From Favolaschia claudopus (taxonomy: Eukaryota; Basidiomycota; Agaricomycetes; Agaricales; Mycenaceae): a stretch of 64,000 bases of DNA. The position numbers and the translations under genes were made by a program. The notes beneath the pieces are model-generated. The model ran no database searches and was not told the DNA's origin. It saw nothing but the letters and a program-made list of their open reading frames with translations. Location: positions 1-64,000 of the forward strand of contig JAWWNJ010000031.1 of NCBI GenBank assembly GCA_037176885.1. Direction: 5' to 3'. The stretch's first letter is position 1. Each line of letters opens with the position of its first letter. Of the stretch, positions 21,552 through 30,818 are shown piece by piece.

Positions 21552-24500
21552 TCAGGTTCGGGCTCTTCGAGTAGAGCCCCGTTGAATTCGTTCGTTGATA
21601 AGCGCTGCCTCCTCCACGCTCGAGAGCGCGGCAATGGAGGGTCCTTTGGGAAAACGGACCTCCCGCTTTCCAAAGTCTAACACGATCCCATGTTTATTCA
21701 TCAGCGGGGTACCAATGACGACGTCATATCGGTCCAGGTTTACTTGGTCGAAGTAGACGTGGCCCTTGATACCCCCAAAGTCGACGGGGACGCGGGTACC
21801 GTAGTTGATTTTAGATCGACTACCCACGCAACCCAGTTGGAGGGTGACTTGCTCCTCCAATGGGATTTGAACCCCGTTGACTACCTTGGCGAACTCGGGA
21901 GTCATTGAGTCGGTGTTGCTGCCTGAATCAAAGAGTGCATAGGCCTTCGTGCCCCCAATAGATATCAGGGCTGATATGCATGCGATGTTCTTGGTAGTTC
22001 GAGTCGGTTGATCCATAAGACCCACCGACCCTTGAGCGTTGAAGGGGATAGACTTGGTGCGCCGTACGGAAGGGAGATGCTCTATCCGAGACGTCATGAG
22101 GTGAGCGTAAGACGGGGGCGGAGGTGCCGGGAAGTGGGATATAGTGGGGATCCTCTCAGCCTCACTTCTAGCCGCGAGAAAGCCCACCCGGAACCCCGGC
22201 CACGCGTTGCGGTCATCGTATTCAGGGTCCAAGGCGGACATTCCCTGATGGATGACCAGCCCAGGGTACAAGAATGGGGCTTGATCAGGCATGCCGTCCG
22301 TGGAGCGAATCAAACCTCCTCCAGGGCTGACTACGGGTTGGGATTGAGACCTAACCCAGTCCTCCACGTCAGCGATCGGTACGCGCAGTTCAGCCGCTCT
22401 CTCCGCAATGGCTAAAGCCATGGCGCGTCTGTGCTCCGCGCGGAACTCCGGACGATGGAGGTGGTATTGGGGGAGATCAGCGTTAACGATGCGCACATCT
22501 CCGTGAGCGTCCACAATGGTGAGCAAGTACTCGGTGGACGAGGCCGAGTTTATTCTAATGGAGCGAAGGATGACTTCGTCCATGCGCTGCGCGGGTCTAT
22601 ACCCGCCCGGCGTGGTGCTCTCCAAGGCAACTTGCGAGCTACTACCGGGCAGCTCGTCGTATTCGAGGGGAGGGGTGCCCTCGCCATCCGTGTCCATCGT
22701 GAATGAGCTCTCGCTCCCCAACGTCCAAGACGTTTCCGTAGGAGGAGGAGACTCCCCCGTCGCCTCAGAGTCGTCTATCAATCGGATCTCTAACGATGAT
22801 CCAGATGAGGAAGTGGGGGACGATGCTGCCTGGTCAACTCTGACCTGACTCAAAATCATGCGGTCATCCGCAGGGAAATAGTCGTCCGAGTCGTGAGGCG
22901 ACCCCGGGTACCCAGGAGGGCTAGAAGGAGGAGAGGTGCGTCCTCTATACTCCTCGCGGGCTAAGTGTCGGCGAGTAAGCTCGTCTTCAATAGCCCCGCG
23001 TATTTCGCTTACTCGGACCAGGCGGTGCTCCAATAATTGCAGCCCAGCGCGCATGTCATCCAGAGTACGAGTATTCATTCGAGAAGCGAGTCGGCGGATC
23101 CTCGCCGCGCGCGACCTATTCCCGTCAAGAAGGGGTGAAAGCTGCCTCATTTCGTCGAGGGCACCTTCTCGTCTCTCAATCAGCCCATGGGCGTCGGAGA
23201 TGGACTGCTGGAGAGTTGTGAAGTACTGAGAGATCCGGTCGGACTCAGCTTCGACGTCCACGGCGGTGGAGCGGAGGATACTGCTAGTGAAACTAGTGAG
23301 CATTAGCGGTTGAATAGCCAATACACCGTCCCACGCAGCTCGAGCGCTTTCTTCAGTGCCCAGTGCCATAATGGCCTCATACTCTTGCAGGGCTGGCCCA
23401 GAATACGGGCCTGCGCCTCGTTGCATTTCAAAGGCGAGGAGGAGGGAGTCGTGGTTATTGCAGTCAAAGTCCCAATGAAGATCACGGTCCAGTCGTTCTC
23501 GATCCTCGCGAGCTGGGTCCCAATCAGGGTATCCCAGCCCAGATATGCCAATCACGGCGACATGAGTATCCATTATCACCGTGCGCATGGGATGAGCGCT
23601 GGCGTGTTCACTAGCCCCAGGAATTGTCGTCCGAGTGGCGAGATCCTCGTTATCGATGCGCATCGCGAAGTATTGCATCGCGCCGACACGCACCTCGGTC
23701 GGGGTCGCATTGTCTATCAGATCAGCGAGGTCGGGCGCGTCGTGGGGGTCAGCCTCGTGCGCCTCCAGCTCACGATCATCCTGGTGGGGAACTTGGGGTT
23801 CATGATCGGCGGGGAAGTCGTCGAGTAGGACGTCTCCGTCGTACTGATCGCCTCCCCATAACCCATCGCCTCCAATGTCCGCGTCGGAATCGTCGCCGTC
23901 AGATAGTACTTCTTCATCTCCATCTTCATCGTCGGAATAACTGGAGACTACGCGTTGGGCGCGCAATTGGGTATTAGTCCTCGGTCGGTTGGATACCGAC
24001 TCGTTGAATCGCGGGCATACCGGGTCGCTGGCGATGTGCCCGACTAGGCCGCAGCCAAAGCATGTCTTGTTGGGTCGAGGGGCGGCGGAGGCGGAGTTGG
24101 GCCCAGCTTTATCTTTAGACATCGGAGTGGAAGCAGAAGAGGGGTTGACAGCGGCCGCGCCGGCCCGAGCGGTGATTGGGGCGTTAGCGCGGGGAGTGAC
24201 TCTGCTTCTCGCAGAACTCTTTCCAGTACTCCTCGTCGTGGATTTCGCGGTGGTCGCCCTTGCGGGGCGACTCGACTCTGGAGCTCTGGCGTCTCTCCTC
24301 ATCATTCCCTGGCCCTCAATCCACATTCGGGCATGATTCTTCAGTGTGTCCCAATCGACGTACTCGGTATACAGCCCACGTCGAATAAGTTCATTGTGGA
24401 CGTCAGCAGGCAGAAGACGCATGAATCGCTGGCGTAGCGTGATATCCGCAGGGGGCTCGCGCATCTTAAGGGCGGTACGTTTGAGCTCGCTAACTAGGAA

Positions 24501-26063
24501 CTCCACGCCCTTGCTTTCATCATAGCGCACGGCTTCGTACTCCTTAGTTGCGCGCGTCGCCGTGGCACTAGTGACGAATCGTCGGTGCATGGCGCACACG
24601 ATAGCCTCGAAGCTATGATCAATCTCACTGGGCCTCGTCAAAGGCTCGACCTCAGTATCAAACCATTCAATCGCATGCGATTCTAATGAAGTTTTGAGGT
24701 AAACTATTCTACTATCCTCATAGTCCGGGCCGCCCAGTCCATTACCCTGCAGCCAGGTGCACAACCGGCTAAGCCAGGTCATGAACGTCGTATCGTCGTC
24801 CTCTCCTTTATACTTGGAGGGCTCGGGGAGCTTGGGCGGGCGCGGGGGCGCCCTGATGGCTTGGCCCAGCGCTCTATTGATCATGAGATGTATTTGCTGG
24901 GCTTTCTCTTCGAGGAAAAGCTCGAATACATTGGGGGTCGTGTCCCCGTCTCGTCCATGTCCAGTAAGCACGCCGGATATGGACTGGTTATACCCCATCG
25001 GGTTTACTGTTCCACGACCAAGGCCCACGGTGCTTCGTTGCATGTGAGGCGGAGTGTCGCGACTAATGTTTGGGGTCGGGGCACGCTCATCAGCAAAACG
25101 CGTTACTCGCGGTGTATTTGCCCGAGGTCCAGACGCGTCGGTGGGCGCCGAATTCGCGAACGAGCTTGCGGCGCGCACTCGGTGTCCCAGTGAGGTATTT
25201 CCTCGTGCGAGGAATTCTTCGTGGGACTCACCTTCGCGGCGAGGAGGTAGGGCTCTGTCCACTGCAGGCCTTAATTCTTCCAGCTCAACGGGTTGGACTG
25301 GGGGTTCTTGCAGCTGGGCGTCTAGGGTCACACGCTCCAGCGGGTGGTCGCGACCGGTTTGGACGGCCAGGACCAATTGCGCCAACTGGGTGTCCGTCGC
25401 TCCCGTAGCGCGGAGAACTCTCAAATTATTGCTGAGTGTTATCTCCATTCTCTGGTTTGCGGTCGTAATTTCCTCACCTAGCTCCACAAAACGCTCAGCC
25501 ACGTCGTTGCGGAGCTGACGGAGGCTCCGAGCTAATCCTCGAACGTGGTCACGCTGACCCGCAACGAGTCCAGTAGTGGTGAGGAGGGAATCACGACTCA
25601 GAGACATGATTCCTCTGAGTGTGCTGAACCGGGACAGCTGGGGCTCAGTGAGGGGAACAGAGCTCAAGTCTGCAATGAGCGATGCGAGCAGCATCTCCTG
25701 GGTGAGGGGAGCGCTCTCGCTATCATCTCGCGTGAGACTGGAAGGGGACGAGGGTGTAGGTCCACCCGTTCCTTCCGTCTCACCGCTAGGTCCCGCTTGA
25801 GGGGGCGACGCCCGGTGTTGGGTATCTGGGATGGTCTCGTCGTCGGACACCTCATACCGAGTGCCAGTCAAGGGGTCAACCAGGTAGGGGACGCCATTAG
25901 CGTCCATGGTGACCCTCAAACGAGGGCCAAGTAGTGACGTGGCACCGCTGGGCGTTGGCCCACGCGGTTGGTCGTCGGTCTGGGGCTCCAGACTCGCGGT
26001 GGCGAACTGTGAGGACCCAGCAGTAGTGGGATCTGGCCTAGGACTGTCTTGACGAGTCGTCAT
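21552..26063 (-). CDS. Nested element gag-protease polyprotein
   Basis: This is a 1503-residue frame from ATG 26063 (MTTRQDSPRPDP). The N-terminal third is Pro/Thr-rich and charged with a helical section. A capsid-like region (FMTWLSRLCTWLQGNGLGG, about 24760) follows. A CCHC zinc knuckle (CFGCGLVGHIASDPVC, about 24065) and long acidic and Arg-rich linkers come next, and an aspartic protease (AYALFDSGSNTDSM, about 21930) lies near the C-terminus. The uninterrupted length shows that selection or youth has kept it open. Pol begins 43 bp downstream in another frame, so pol expression needs frameshifting or reinitiation. Confidence 0.88.
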   Translation of the reverse strand: MTTRQDSPRPDPTTAGSSQFATASLEPQTDDQPRGPTPSGATSLLGPRLRVTMDANGVPYLVDPLTGTRYEVSDDETIPDTQHRASPPQAGPSGETEGTGGPTPSSPSSLTRDDSESAPLTQEMLLASLIADLSSVPLTEPQLSRFSTLRGIMSLSRDSLLTTTGLVAGQRDHVRGLARSLRQLRNDVAERFVELGEEITTANQRMEITLSNNLRVLRATGATDTQLAQLVLAVQTGRDHPLERVTLDAQLQEPPVQPVELEELRPAVDRALPPRREGESHEEFLARGNTSLGHRVRAASSFANSAPTDASGPRANTPRVTRFADERAPTPNISRDTPPHMQRSTVGLGRGTVNPMGYNQSISGVLTGHGRDGDTTPNVFELFLEEKAQQIHLMINRALGQAIRAPPRPPKLPEPSKYKGEDDDTTFMTWLSRLCTWLQGNGLGGPDYEDSRIVYLKTSLESHAIEWFDTEVEPLTRPSEIDHSFEAIVCAMHRRFVTSATATRATKEYEAVRYDESKGVEFLVSELKRTALKMREPPADITLRQRFMRLLPADVHNELIRRGLYTEYVDWDTLKNHARMWIEGQGMMRRDARAPESSRPARATTAKSTTRSTGKSSARSRVTPRANAPITARAGAAAVNPSSASTPMSKDKAGPNSASAAPRPNKTCFGCGLVGHIASDPVCPRFNESVSNRPRTNTQLRAQRVVSSYSDDEDGDEEVLSDGDDSDADIGGDGLWGGDQYDGDVLLDDFPADHEPQVPHQDDRELEAHEADPHDAPDLADLIDNATPTEVRVGAMQYFAMRIDNEDLATRTTIPGASEHASAHPMRTVIMDTHVAVIGISGLGYPDWDPAREDRERLDRDLHWDFDCNNHDSLLLAFEMQRGAGPYSGPALQEYEAIMALGTEESARAAWDGVLAIQPLMLTSFTSSILRSTAVDVEAESDRISQYFTTLQQSISDAHGLIERREGALDEMRQLSPLLDGNRSRAARIRRLASRMNTRTLDDMRAGLQLLEHRLVRVSEIRGAIEDELTRRHLAREEYRGRTSPPSSPPGYPGSPHDSDDYFPADDRMILSQVRVDQAASSPTSSSGSSLEIRLIDDSEATGESPPPTETSWTLGSESSFTMDTDGEGTPPLEYDELPGSSSQVALESTTPGGYRPAQRMDEVILRSIRINSASSTEYLLTIVDAHGDVRIVNADLPQYHLHRPEFRAEHRRAMALAIAERAAELRVPIADVEDWVRSQSQPVVSPGGGLIRSTDGMPDQAPFLYPGLVIHQGMSALDPEYDDRNAWPGFRVGFLAARSEAERIPTISHFPAPPPPSYAHLMTSRIEHLPSVRRTKSIPFNAQGSVGLMDQPTRTTKNIACISALISIGGTKAYALFDSGSNTDSMTPEFAKVVNGVQIPLEEQVTLQLGCVGSRSKINYGTRVPVDFGGIKGHVYFDQVNLDRYDVVIGTPLMNKHGIVLDFGKREVRFPKGPSIAALSSVEEAALINERIQRGSTRRART

Positions 26064-26153
26064 GGCGGAAATCCCAGTTTTTCTTCAGAATACAAGTAGT
26101 ATTGAAAGAATTTGAATATAGCGCTCCGGTAGGAGCTTTGAGGTTCAAAAAGA

Positions 26154-26325
26154 TGTAGAGGGTGTGAACTTAGAGAGTCACCCGAGTGAACCAAACCAAA
26201 TACTATATAGAAATAGCTCTGGTCAGTCGACGTAGGTGAAAAGAAGTTCTCTCTCCCACGTCGGCTGATCAGTCAATACATGTTGCGTGTGAGTAATCAA
26301 TATTATATCATCCGTATCCCTAACA
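26154..26325 (-). repeat. Right LTR (5' LTR) of nested element
   Basis: This 172-bp copy matches 14777-14949. It is the promoter LTR on the minus strand. The bases just inside it (26153 leftward on the minus strand: TCTTTTTGAACCTCAAAGC) do not begin with TGG, so priming may use an internal part of a tRNA or another mechanism. Confidence 0.9.
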
Positions 26326-26330
26326 TTTTC
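26326..26330. repeat. Target-site duplication, right copy, nested element
   Basis: TTTTC matches 14772-14776 exactly. Confidence 0.9.
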
Positions 26331-29300
26331 CCGTTGGCTTGAGAATTATACGGCGAAACTCTGATATTTCTTATACCGTACTTAGATTCAAGGTAGGCCA
26401 CAGCCGCTAGGAAGGCCGGTGCATTATCTGTCACCAGTTCCTCCGGGCAGCCCCACCTACAAATCACATCTTCAAGTAAGAACAAGGCCAATGTTCTGGC
26501 ATTCTCATTCTTTATCGGCCGCGCTTCTATATAGCTGCTGAGGGAGCAGCGGGCGTCAACAATTTTGTTGAAGCCGTTGGAAGGAGTTCCTACGACCATT
26601 ACGTCGACGTGCACCACCTGGAAGAGCGAAGGGGTATGGGTGACAACTGGCGGGATCTTTAATAAAGTCCTTTGCCTCAACTGACACAGTTCGCAAGTTT
26701 TAATATACCAGGTGACGTCGCGCTCCATCTCAGGCCACCAGAAACGCATTTCTATCAAGGATTTGGTAGCAAAGACACCGCGGTGGGCCAGGCTATCATG
26801 AGCCGCCCGCATCATATACATTCGGTGATCTTTGTCTACCACCAACTGATGTGCACTCCCTGTTGAGGATTTATGATAGAGTTTTCCATCTGCGTCCTCG
26901 AAGAAGCCGGTAGCAAATCGCAAGAAGGCTTTGTATTCCTTGTCGTTCATGCCAGCCGGGCGAGCTAGGGTATTCCGCCGCCAGTCCTTCATGAGGAGCA
27001 GCCGCTCGTCTGCTAGCTTCGCCGCTACAGAACGCTGGTCTTCCGAATACGGTTCCCGCTTCGTCGGGTCGTACTTCAATTCGAGGTCAGGGATCAACGG
27101 CTCGCCTTCTGGCTTGTCGTCACCCTTTGACTGAGAGAAGACTTCGAAAACATATTCTCTACTAAGGCGGGTGTAAGCCCAAGCCTGTTCGGCGTCGTTT
27201 CCGAAGTCAGCGGCTGACCGAGCCTCGTCTCCCGCCAATTCCGCTACCATATATCCACCTCGGGTGTCAATATCGTGCTTGAAATCCTCGAAGTTCTTGA
27301 GAGGCGGCCAAGCACTACTTTCAGGATGAAGACCCGGCGGCTCGTTATTATCGAACTCGTCTTCTGGATGATCATACTCTGGATCCCCCGGCTGAATACG
27401 CCGGCGGGAGAGTCCATCTGGCCCGAAGGTCTTGCCCGGCACATGCTTCAGAGTGAAATGAAACATCAGGATCTCCTCAATCCAGCGGTTGATCGTAGCG
27501 TTGGGTCCCATTCCCGGGTGATCCAACATGCCCTTGAGGTACTGAGCGTCGGTTTCGACGACCAGCTTGCGGCAGCCCAACAGCCAATATTGCATGTGGT
27601 CTAGCGCCCTCTTCAAGCCAAACAATTCCCGCTTGGGCTGAGAATACCTCGACTCCCGGTCATTCAAAGGTATGGAGCTGAAGCGGGCATAGTACCGCTT
27701 ATTTAGGTCCAAAGGATCCCGCTGGTACACATGCACCCCAACTCCAAGGTACGACGTATCGACCGCCAGTACCACTTCGGTGTCCCATTCATATCTTATA
27801 GGTCTAAGCGCGGGACATTCTCGCAAAGCCTTCTTCAAAACTTTCATGCATGCGTCTTGGGCCGGGCCCCACTCGAATATGACTTCCTTCCGGGTGAGCT
27901 TCTGAATCGGCTCAGCCTTGACTGTATAGTCTTGGATGAACATTCTCATAACGCCCACAGTTCCCAGGAAAGCTTTCACATCGTGGAAATCCTTCAGCGG
28001 ACCCCAACGCTCAATGACGCCGATTCTATCTTCATCCGGGCGCATGCCCTCGTATGAGCAGACATGGCCGACCACCTTAAAAGTTCCCCGGCAAATCTGC
28101 AACTTCTTCCCGCTTACAGTCGCCCCAGAATAGGCTAGCCGGGTAAGTACCCGGTTGCAGTCTACCAAGTGTAACCACACAAAGACCCTTATCAGCGGGT
28201 TCTCAGGGATGGTCTCGTACGTCCCGTCAGGCTTTTCGTATCGAGTGAAGCCTCCGGCGACAGGCACGTCGTCTATATACGGCCGGGTAACCGCAGGGAT
28301 TTCGTCTCGCAGGATGTAAGTTACGTCTTCGTGGAAGATCGGCACCGAGTTGGTCCAACCCTGCGGCAATCTTACCAATCGAAGCACACCAAACGGAGTT
28401 TGGAAGGTTGTGTAATCTCGAGATTCCGGGTCAATCAGCCGGTGGTTGTACCCAGAGTAAAGATCAAACGTGGACCCACAAGCCCTTCCTGCGAAATGTT
28501 CGGCCAGATCCGCGGCGCCGGGAGGCACCCCAGAGTGTGCAATGGTTACCGCGTTCAGCGGCTCCAGCGAATGCACTAACCGAATTGACTTCTTATCACT
28601 CTTCAGAACCCCAAAGTACTTGGTGCGATACGAGCCATTGGATGGTTCATATATATTGGCATCGATACTCGCCCTAAGCACCTTGCAGACTTCTTCCAGC
28701 TGTCCCGGCGGGATGGGAATATTTCTCTCCACCCAAACCTTATGGTCTGGCTTCACCGGGAACTTTACTGGCGGGAAGAAATCCGTTCTGAAAGTTCCTC
28801 TTTCGCTGTCATCCCATGCTACCGTATTTTCGTGTATAGATAACATATGATGAACCAGCTTCATCTCTTCATCATTCAAGAATCCATCGTTATGCAGTTC
28901 GTCTACAACCGCCTTCCTCTCCGCAGTGTATCTCCCAACGGGAACGAATTCTGGCGGGTGAGGGTCTAGCGGGACGAGGTTCTGCAATGGATCCCCGATG
29001 ATATTCCTTTCTATCCTGAACTCGGGAGGGAGCGGCTCGAGAACCGGCTTTACTTTTAGCGCTACCGGTTTATACTTCTTCGAGAACACCTCCTTCACCT
29101 CGACTTCAGGCGGGTGATCCTCGGGAATGATTTCCTCCATCAAAGCGACTTTCGTCTCATTGTGTTCAAACCCGGGTACTACCCAATCGGCGTAGTCACA
29201 GCACTGACAGCGCTCCCCCGCTGAATGACGAGATTGCTCTTGCCTAACCGACTCAATGTCGATGCCAGCAGTCATGAACACAGCGGCCGGATCCTTCAGT

Positions 29301-29569
29301 TTCTCTCTGACTTTGTCCGTTATGTTGGCTACGATAGCCACATAGGATTCGCCGACTTCTTTTCCTTCTGTCAGCTGCTCGTTGTATTCTTGGAATAACT
29401 GAGCAGCGGGACCATCATCAATTTCTGGCATGGCAGCCGCCAGGTAGGCCATTTTTGTCTCGGCCATCGAAAATCCCCCTTCTCCAGACTTCATCAAAGC
29501 GCAAATTCTAGGAACATTATTCTCGTCCAGTTCTATCTGAACCGCTAATTCTCCTTGATGGTTAATCAA
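26326..29569 (-). CDS. Outer element pol: RT, RNase H, integrase (N-terminal part, split at 26326)
   Basis: A minus-strand frame of about 1080 codons. An N-terminal linker with a CQCC motif is followed by RT: GSYRTKYFGVLKSDKKSIRL, STFDLYSGYNHRLID (first Asp), LRLVRLPQGWTNS and RPYIDDVPV (YxDD). RNase H follows (VVLAVDTSYLG, KRELFGLKRALDHM, VVETDAQYLKGML). The integrase comes next, with an HHCC finger (HDSLAHRG to CELCQLR), VHVDVM and VTDNAPAF as the first two catalytic Asp, and NSQANGK at the break. Its first codon is a TTG that overlaps the stop of the protease ORF by 4 nt, so it is more likely a minus-one frameshift product or a sequencing artefact than a separate start. The nested element interrupts it. 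Confidence 0.88.
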
Positions 29570-30732
29570 CTCCTCGAATTCTGAAAATTTTGCTCCTCCT
29601 GGCTGCTCGGCTGTTCAGCCGGTGATGCGTCGTTCTGGACGCGCCGCACCTGTCGCCGCTGGCCTCTGGGGAAGGTAGGGACGACCACCCGCTTCTGCGT
29701 GGAGGGGTCGGTCAAAGTCAGGAACTGGTTCCCGTCAGAGGTATTTTTGATACCGCTGGCGGTCAGGATTTCAAAAGGTCGCCCCAACAGCACCTTGTAG
29801 GCCGGGTTTCGTATGACATGTACTTGAAGGTACACCGTCATGTCACCGAACCTGAAGGGGACGTTCCTTGCCAGACCGACTGACTTCTCGGTTTGCCCGT
29901 TGGCGCTCATCATGTGGATGCAGTTATCTGGGTCCCAGCTGACTCCTAGTTCGGTGGCTACCGACAGGGCCATGGACACGATCTGCGATCCACCGTCCAG
30001 AATACATTCAACTTCAGCGGCGCCGTGAATGAGCGGGAAGACTACTCTCAGGGCCGCTGATTCTCCGGCAGAAGCATTGTCGGAGATGGCGACGAAGACA
30101 TCCCTTACCGGCTCTCCCTCCACTATCGACTGCCAATATTGGACTACTGGATCGACGGTGATCAGGGCTCCCGCTGGCATAAGTCCGTCGGCCGCTGTCG
30201 CGACCTGGACTATTACCTCGTAAGGTAGGTCCTCAACGGTTACGCTGGAGGACCCGTCGTCTTCATCGGCTTCTTTCTCTGCGTGGCTAATCAGCTGTTC
30301 TAGGGTTACTCGAACAGCGGGCGAGACCCTCTTTTTTGAGAGCAACGCCTTAGCCTGGCGCAGCAACTTCGGGCTGAGGGCGAACAGTCTCCCCAGCGGG
30401 AGAGCTATTTCCAGGTTTCCGAAGATCTCCTTTATCAAGGATTCGACCTCCTCATCGTCCTGGTCCTCTACGGGCGCCTTCAACTCGTAGTTCTTTTCGT
30501 TGGCCACTAACGGCGGATCTCCCGCCGGCCGAACTCTAGGTTCGTTGGGCCTTTTGGCTGGCTTGACCGGAGGAACGTTCCTATACGGAAGCTCCGGCGG
30601 CTGAGCGCCATTTTGTTCTTCTGTCTCCTCCCGCCCTTTCTCCTTGGTTTCAACGATCGCCGGCTGTGCTTCGACAGCGGGCTTTCGCAGCGTCCTCGGC
30701 TTGTAGGGCAACTTCGGCATCACAACTTCCAT
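29566..30732 (-). CDS. Outer element aspartic protease ORF
   Basis: A 388-residue frame from ATG 30732 (MEVVMPKLPYKPR). The first 200 residues are charged and Pro-rich. A retropepsin-like domain follows (VECILDGGSQIVSMALSVA, about 30000), with the catalytic Asp in ILDGGS where many families have DSGS/DTGA, then a beta-rich region ending VLLGRPFEI. Retropepsins work as dimers to cut gag and pol. The ORF lies between gag and RT, and its stop overlaps the RT frame. Confidence 0.8.
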   Translation of the reverse strand: MEVVMPKLPYKPRTLRKPAVEAQPAIVETKEKGREETEEQNGAQPPELPYRNVPPVKPAKRPNEPRVRPAGDPPLVANEKNYELKAPVEDQDDEEVESLIKEIFGNLEIALPLGRLFALSPKLLRQAKALLSKKRVSPAVRVTLEQLISHAEKEADEDDGSSSVTVEDLPYEVIVQVATAADGLMPAGALITVDPVVQYWQSIVEGEPVRDVFVAISDNASAGESAALRVVFPLIHGAAEVECILDGGSQIVSMALSVATELGVSWDPDNCIHMMSANGQTEKSVGLARNVPFRFGDMTVYLQVHVIRNPAYKVLLGRPFEILTASGIKNTSDGNQFLTLTDPSTQKRVVVPTFPRGQRRQVRRVQNDASPAEQPSSQEEQNFQNSRS

Positions 30733-30818
30733 TTTCTTTCCTACAGGCGGGCGTACTTGTCTGTTCTCCGGGGGCTTATCCGCACCGGGTTTCCCCTTTG
30801 CCCCCTTCCTCGAACTCT

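Larger units (their letters stand above)
14777..26325 (-). mobile_element. Nested chromodomain-type Ty3/gypsy retrotransposon, 11.5 kb
   Basis: The element is bounded by 173- and 172-bp LTRs that are identical except for one T in a TTT/TT run, and by a perfect TTTTC duplication. On the minus strand from the right LTR the order is gag-protease (26063-21552), RT (21509-20097), RNase H (20142-19441), integrase and chromodomain (about 19127-17743), an extra ORF (17627-15004) and a polypurine tract (14960-14950). A chromodomain after the integrase marks the chromovirus branch of Ty3/gypsy. The LTR identity shows very recent insertion. Its pol frames are broken by several one-base shifts that may be assembly errors. 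Confidence 0.92.

Noticed and set aside
29566..29569. Independent start codon for the outer RT ORF
   Set aside because: The first codon is TTG and overlaps the protease stop; frameshifting or a one-base sequence error is more likely than initiation there.
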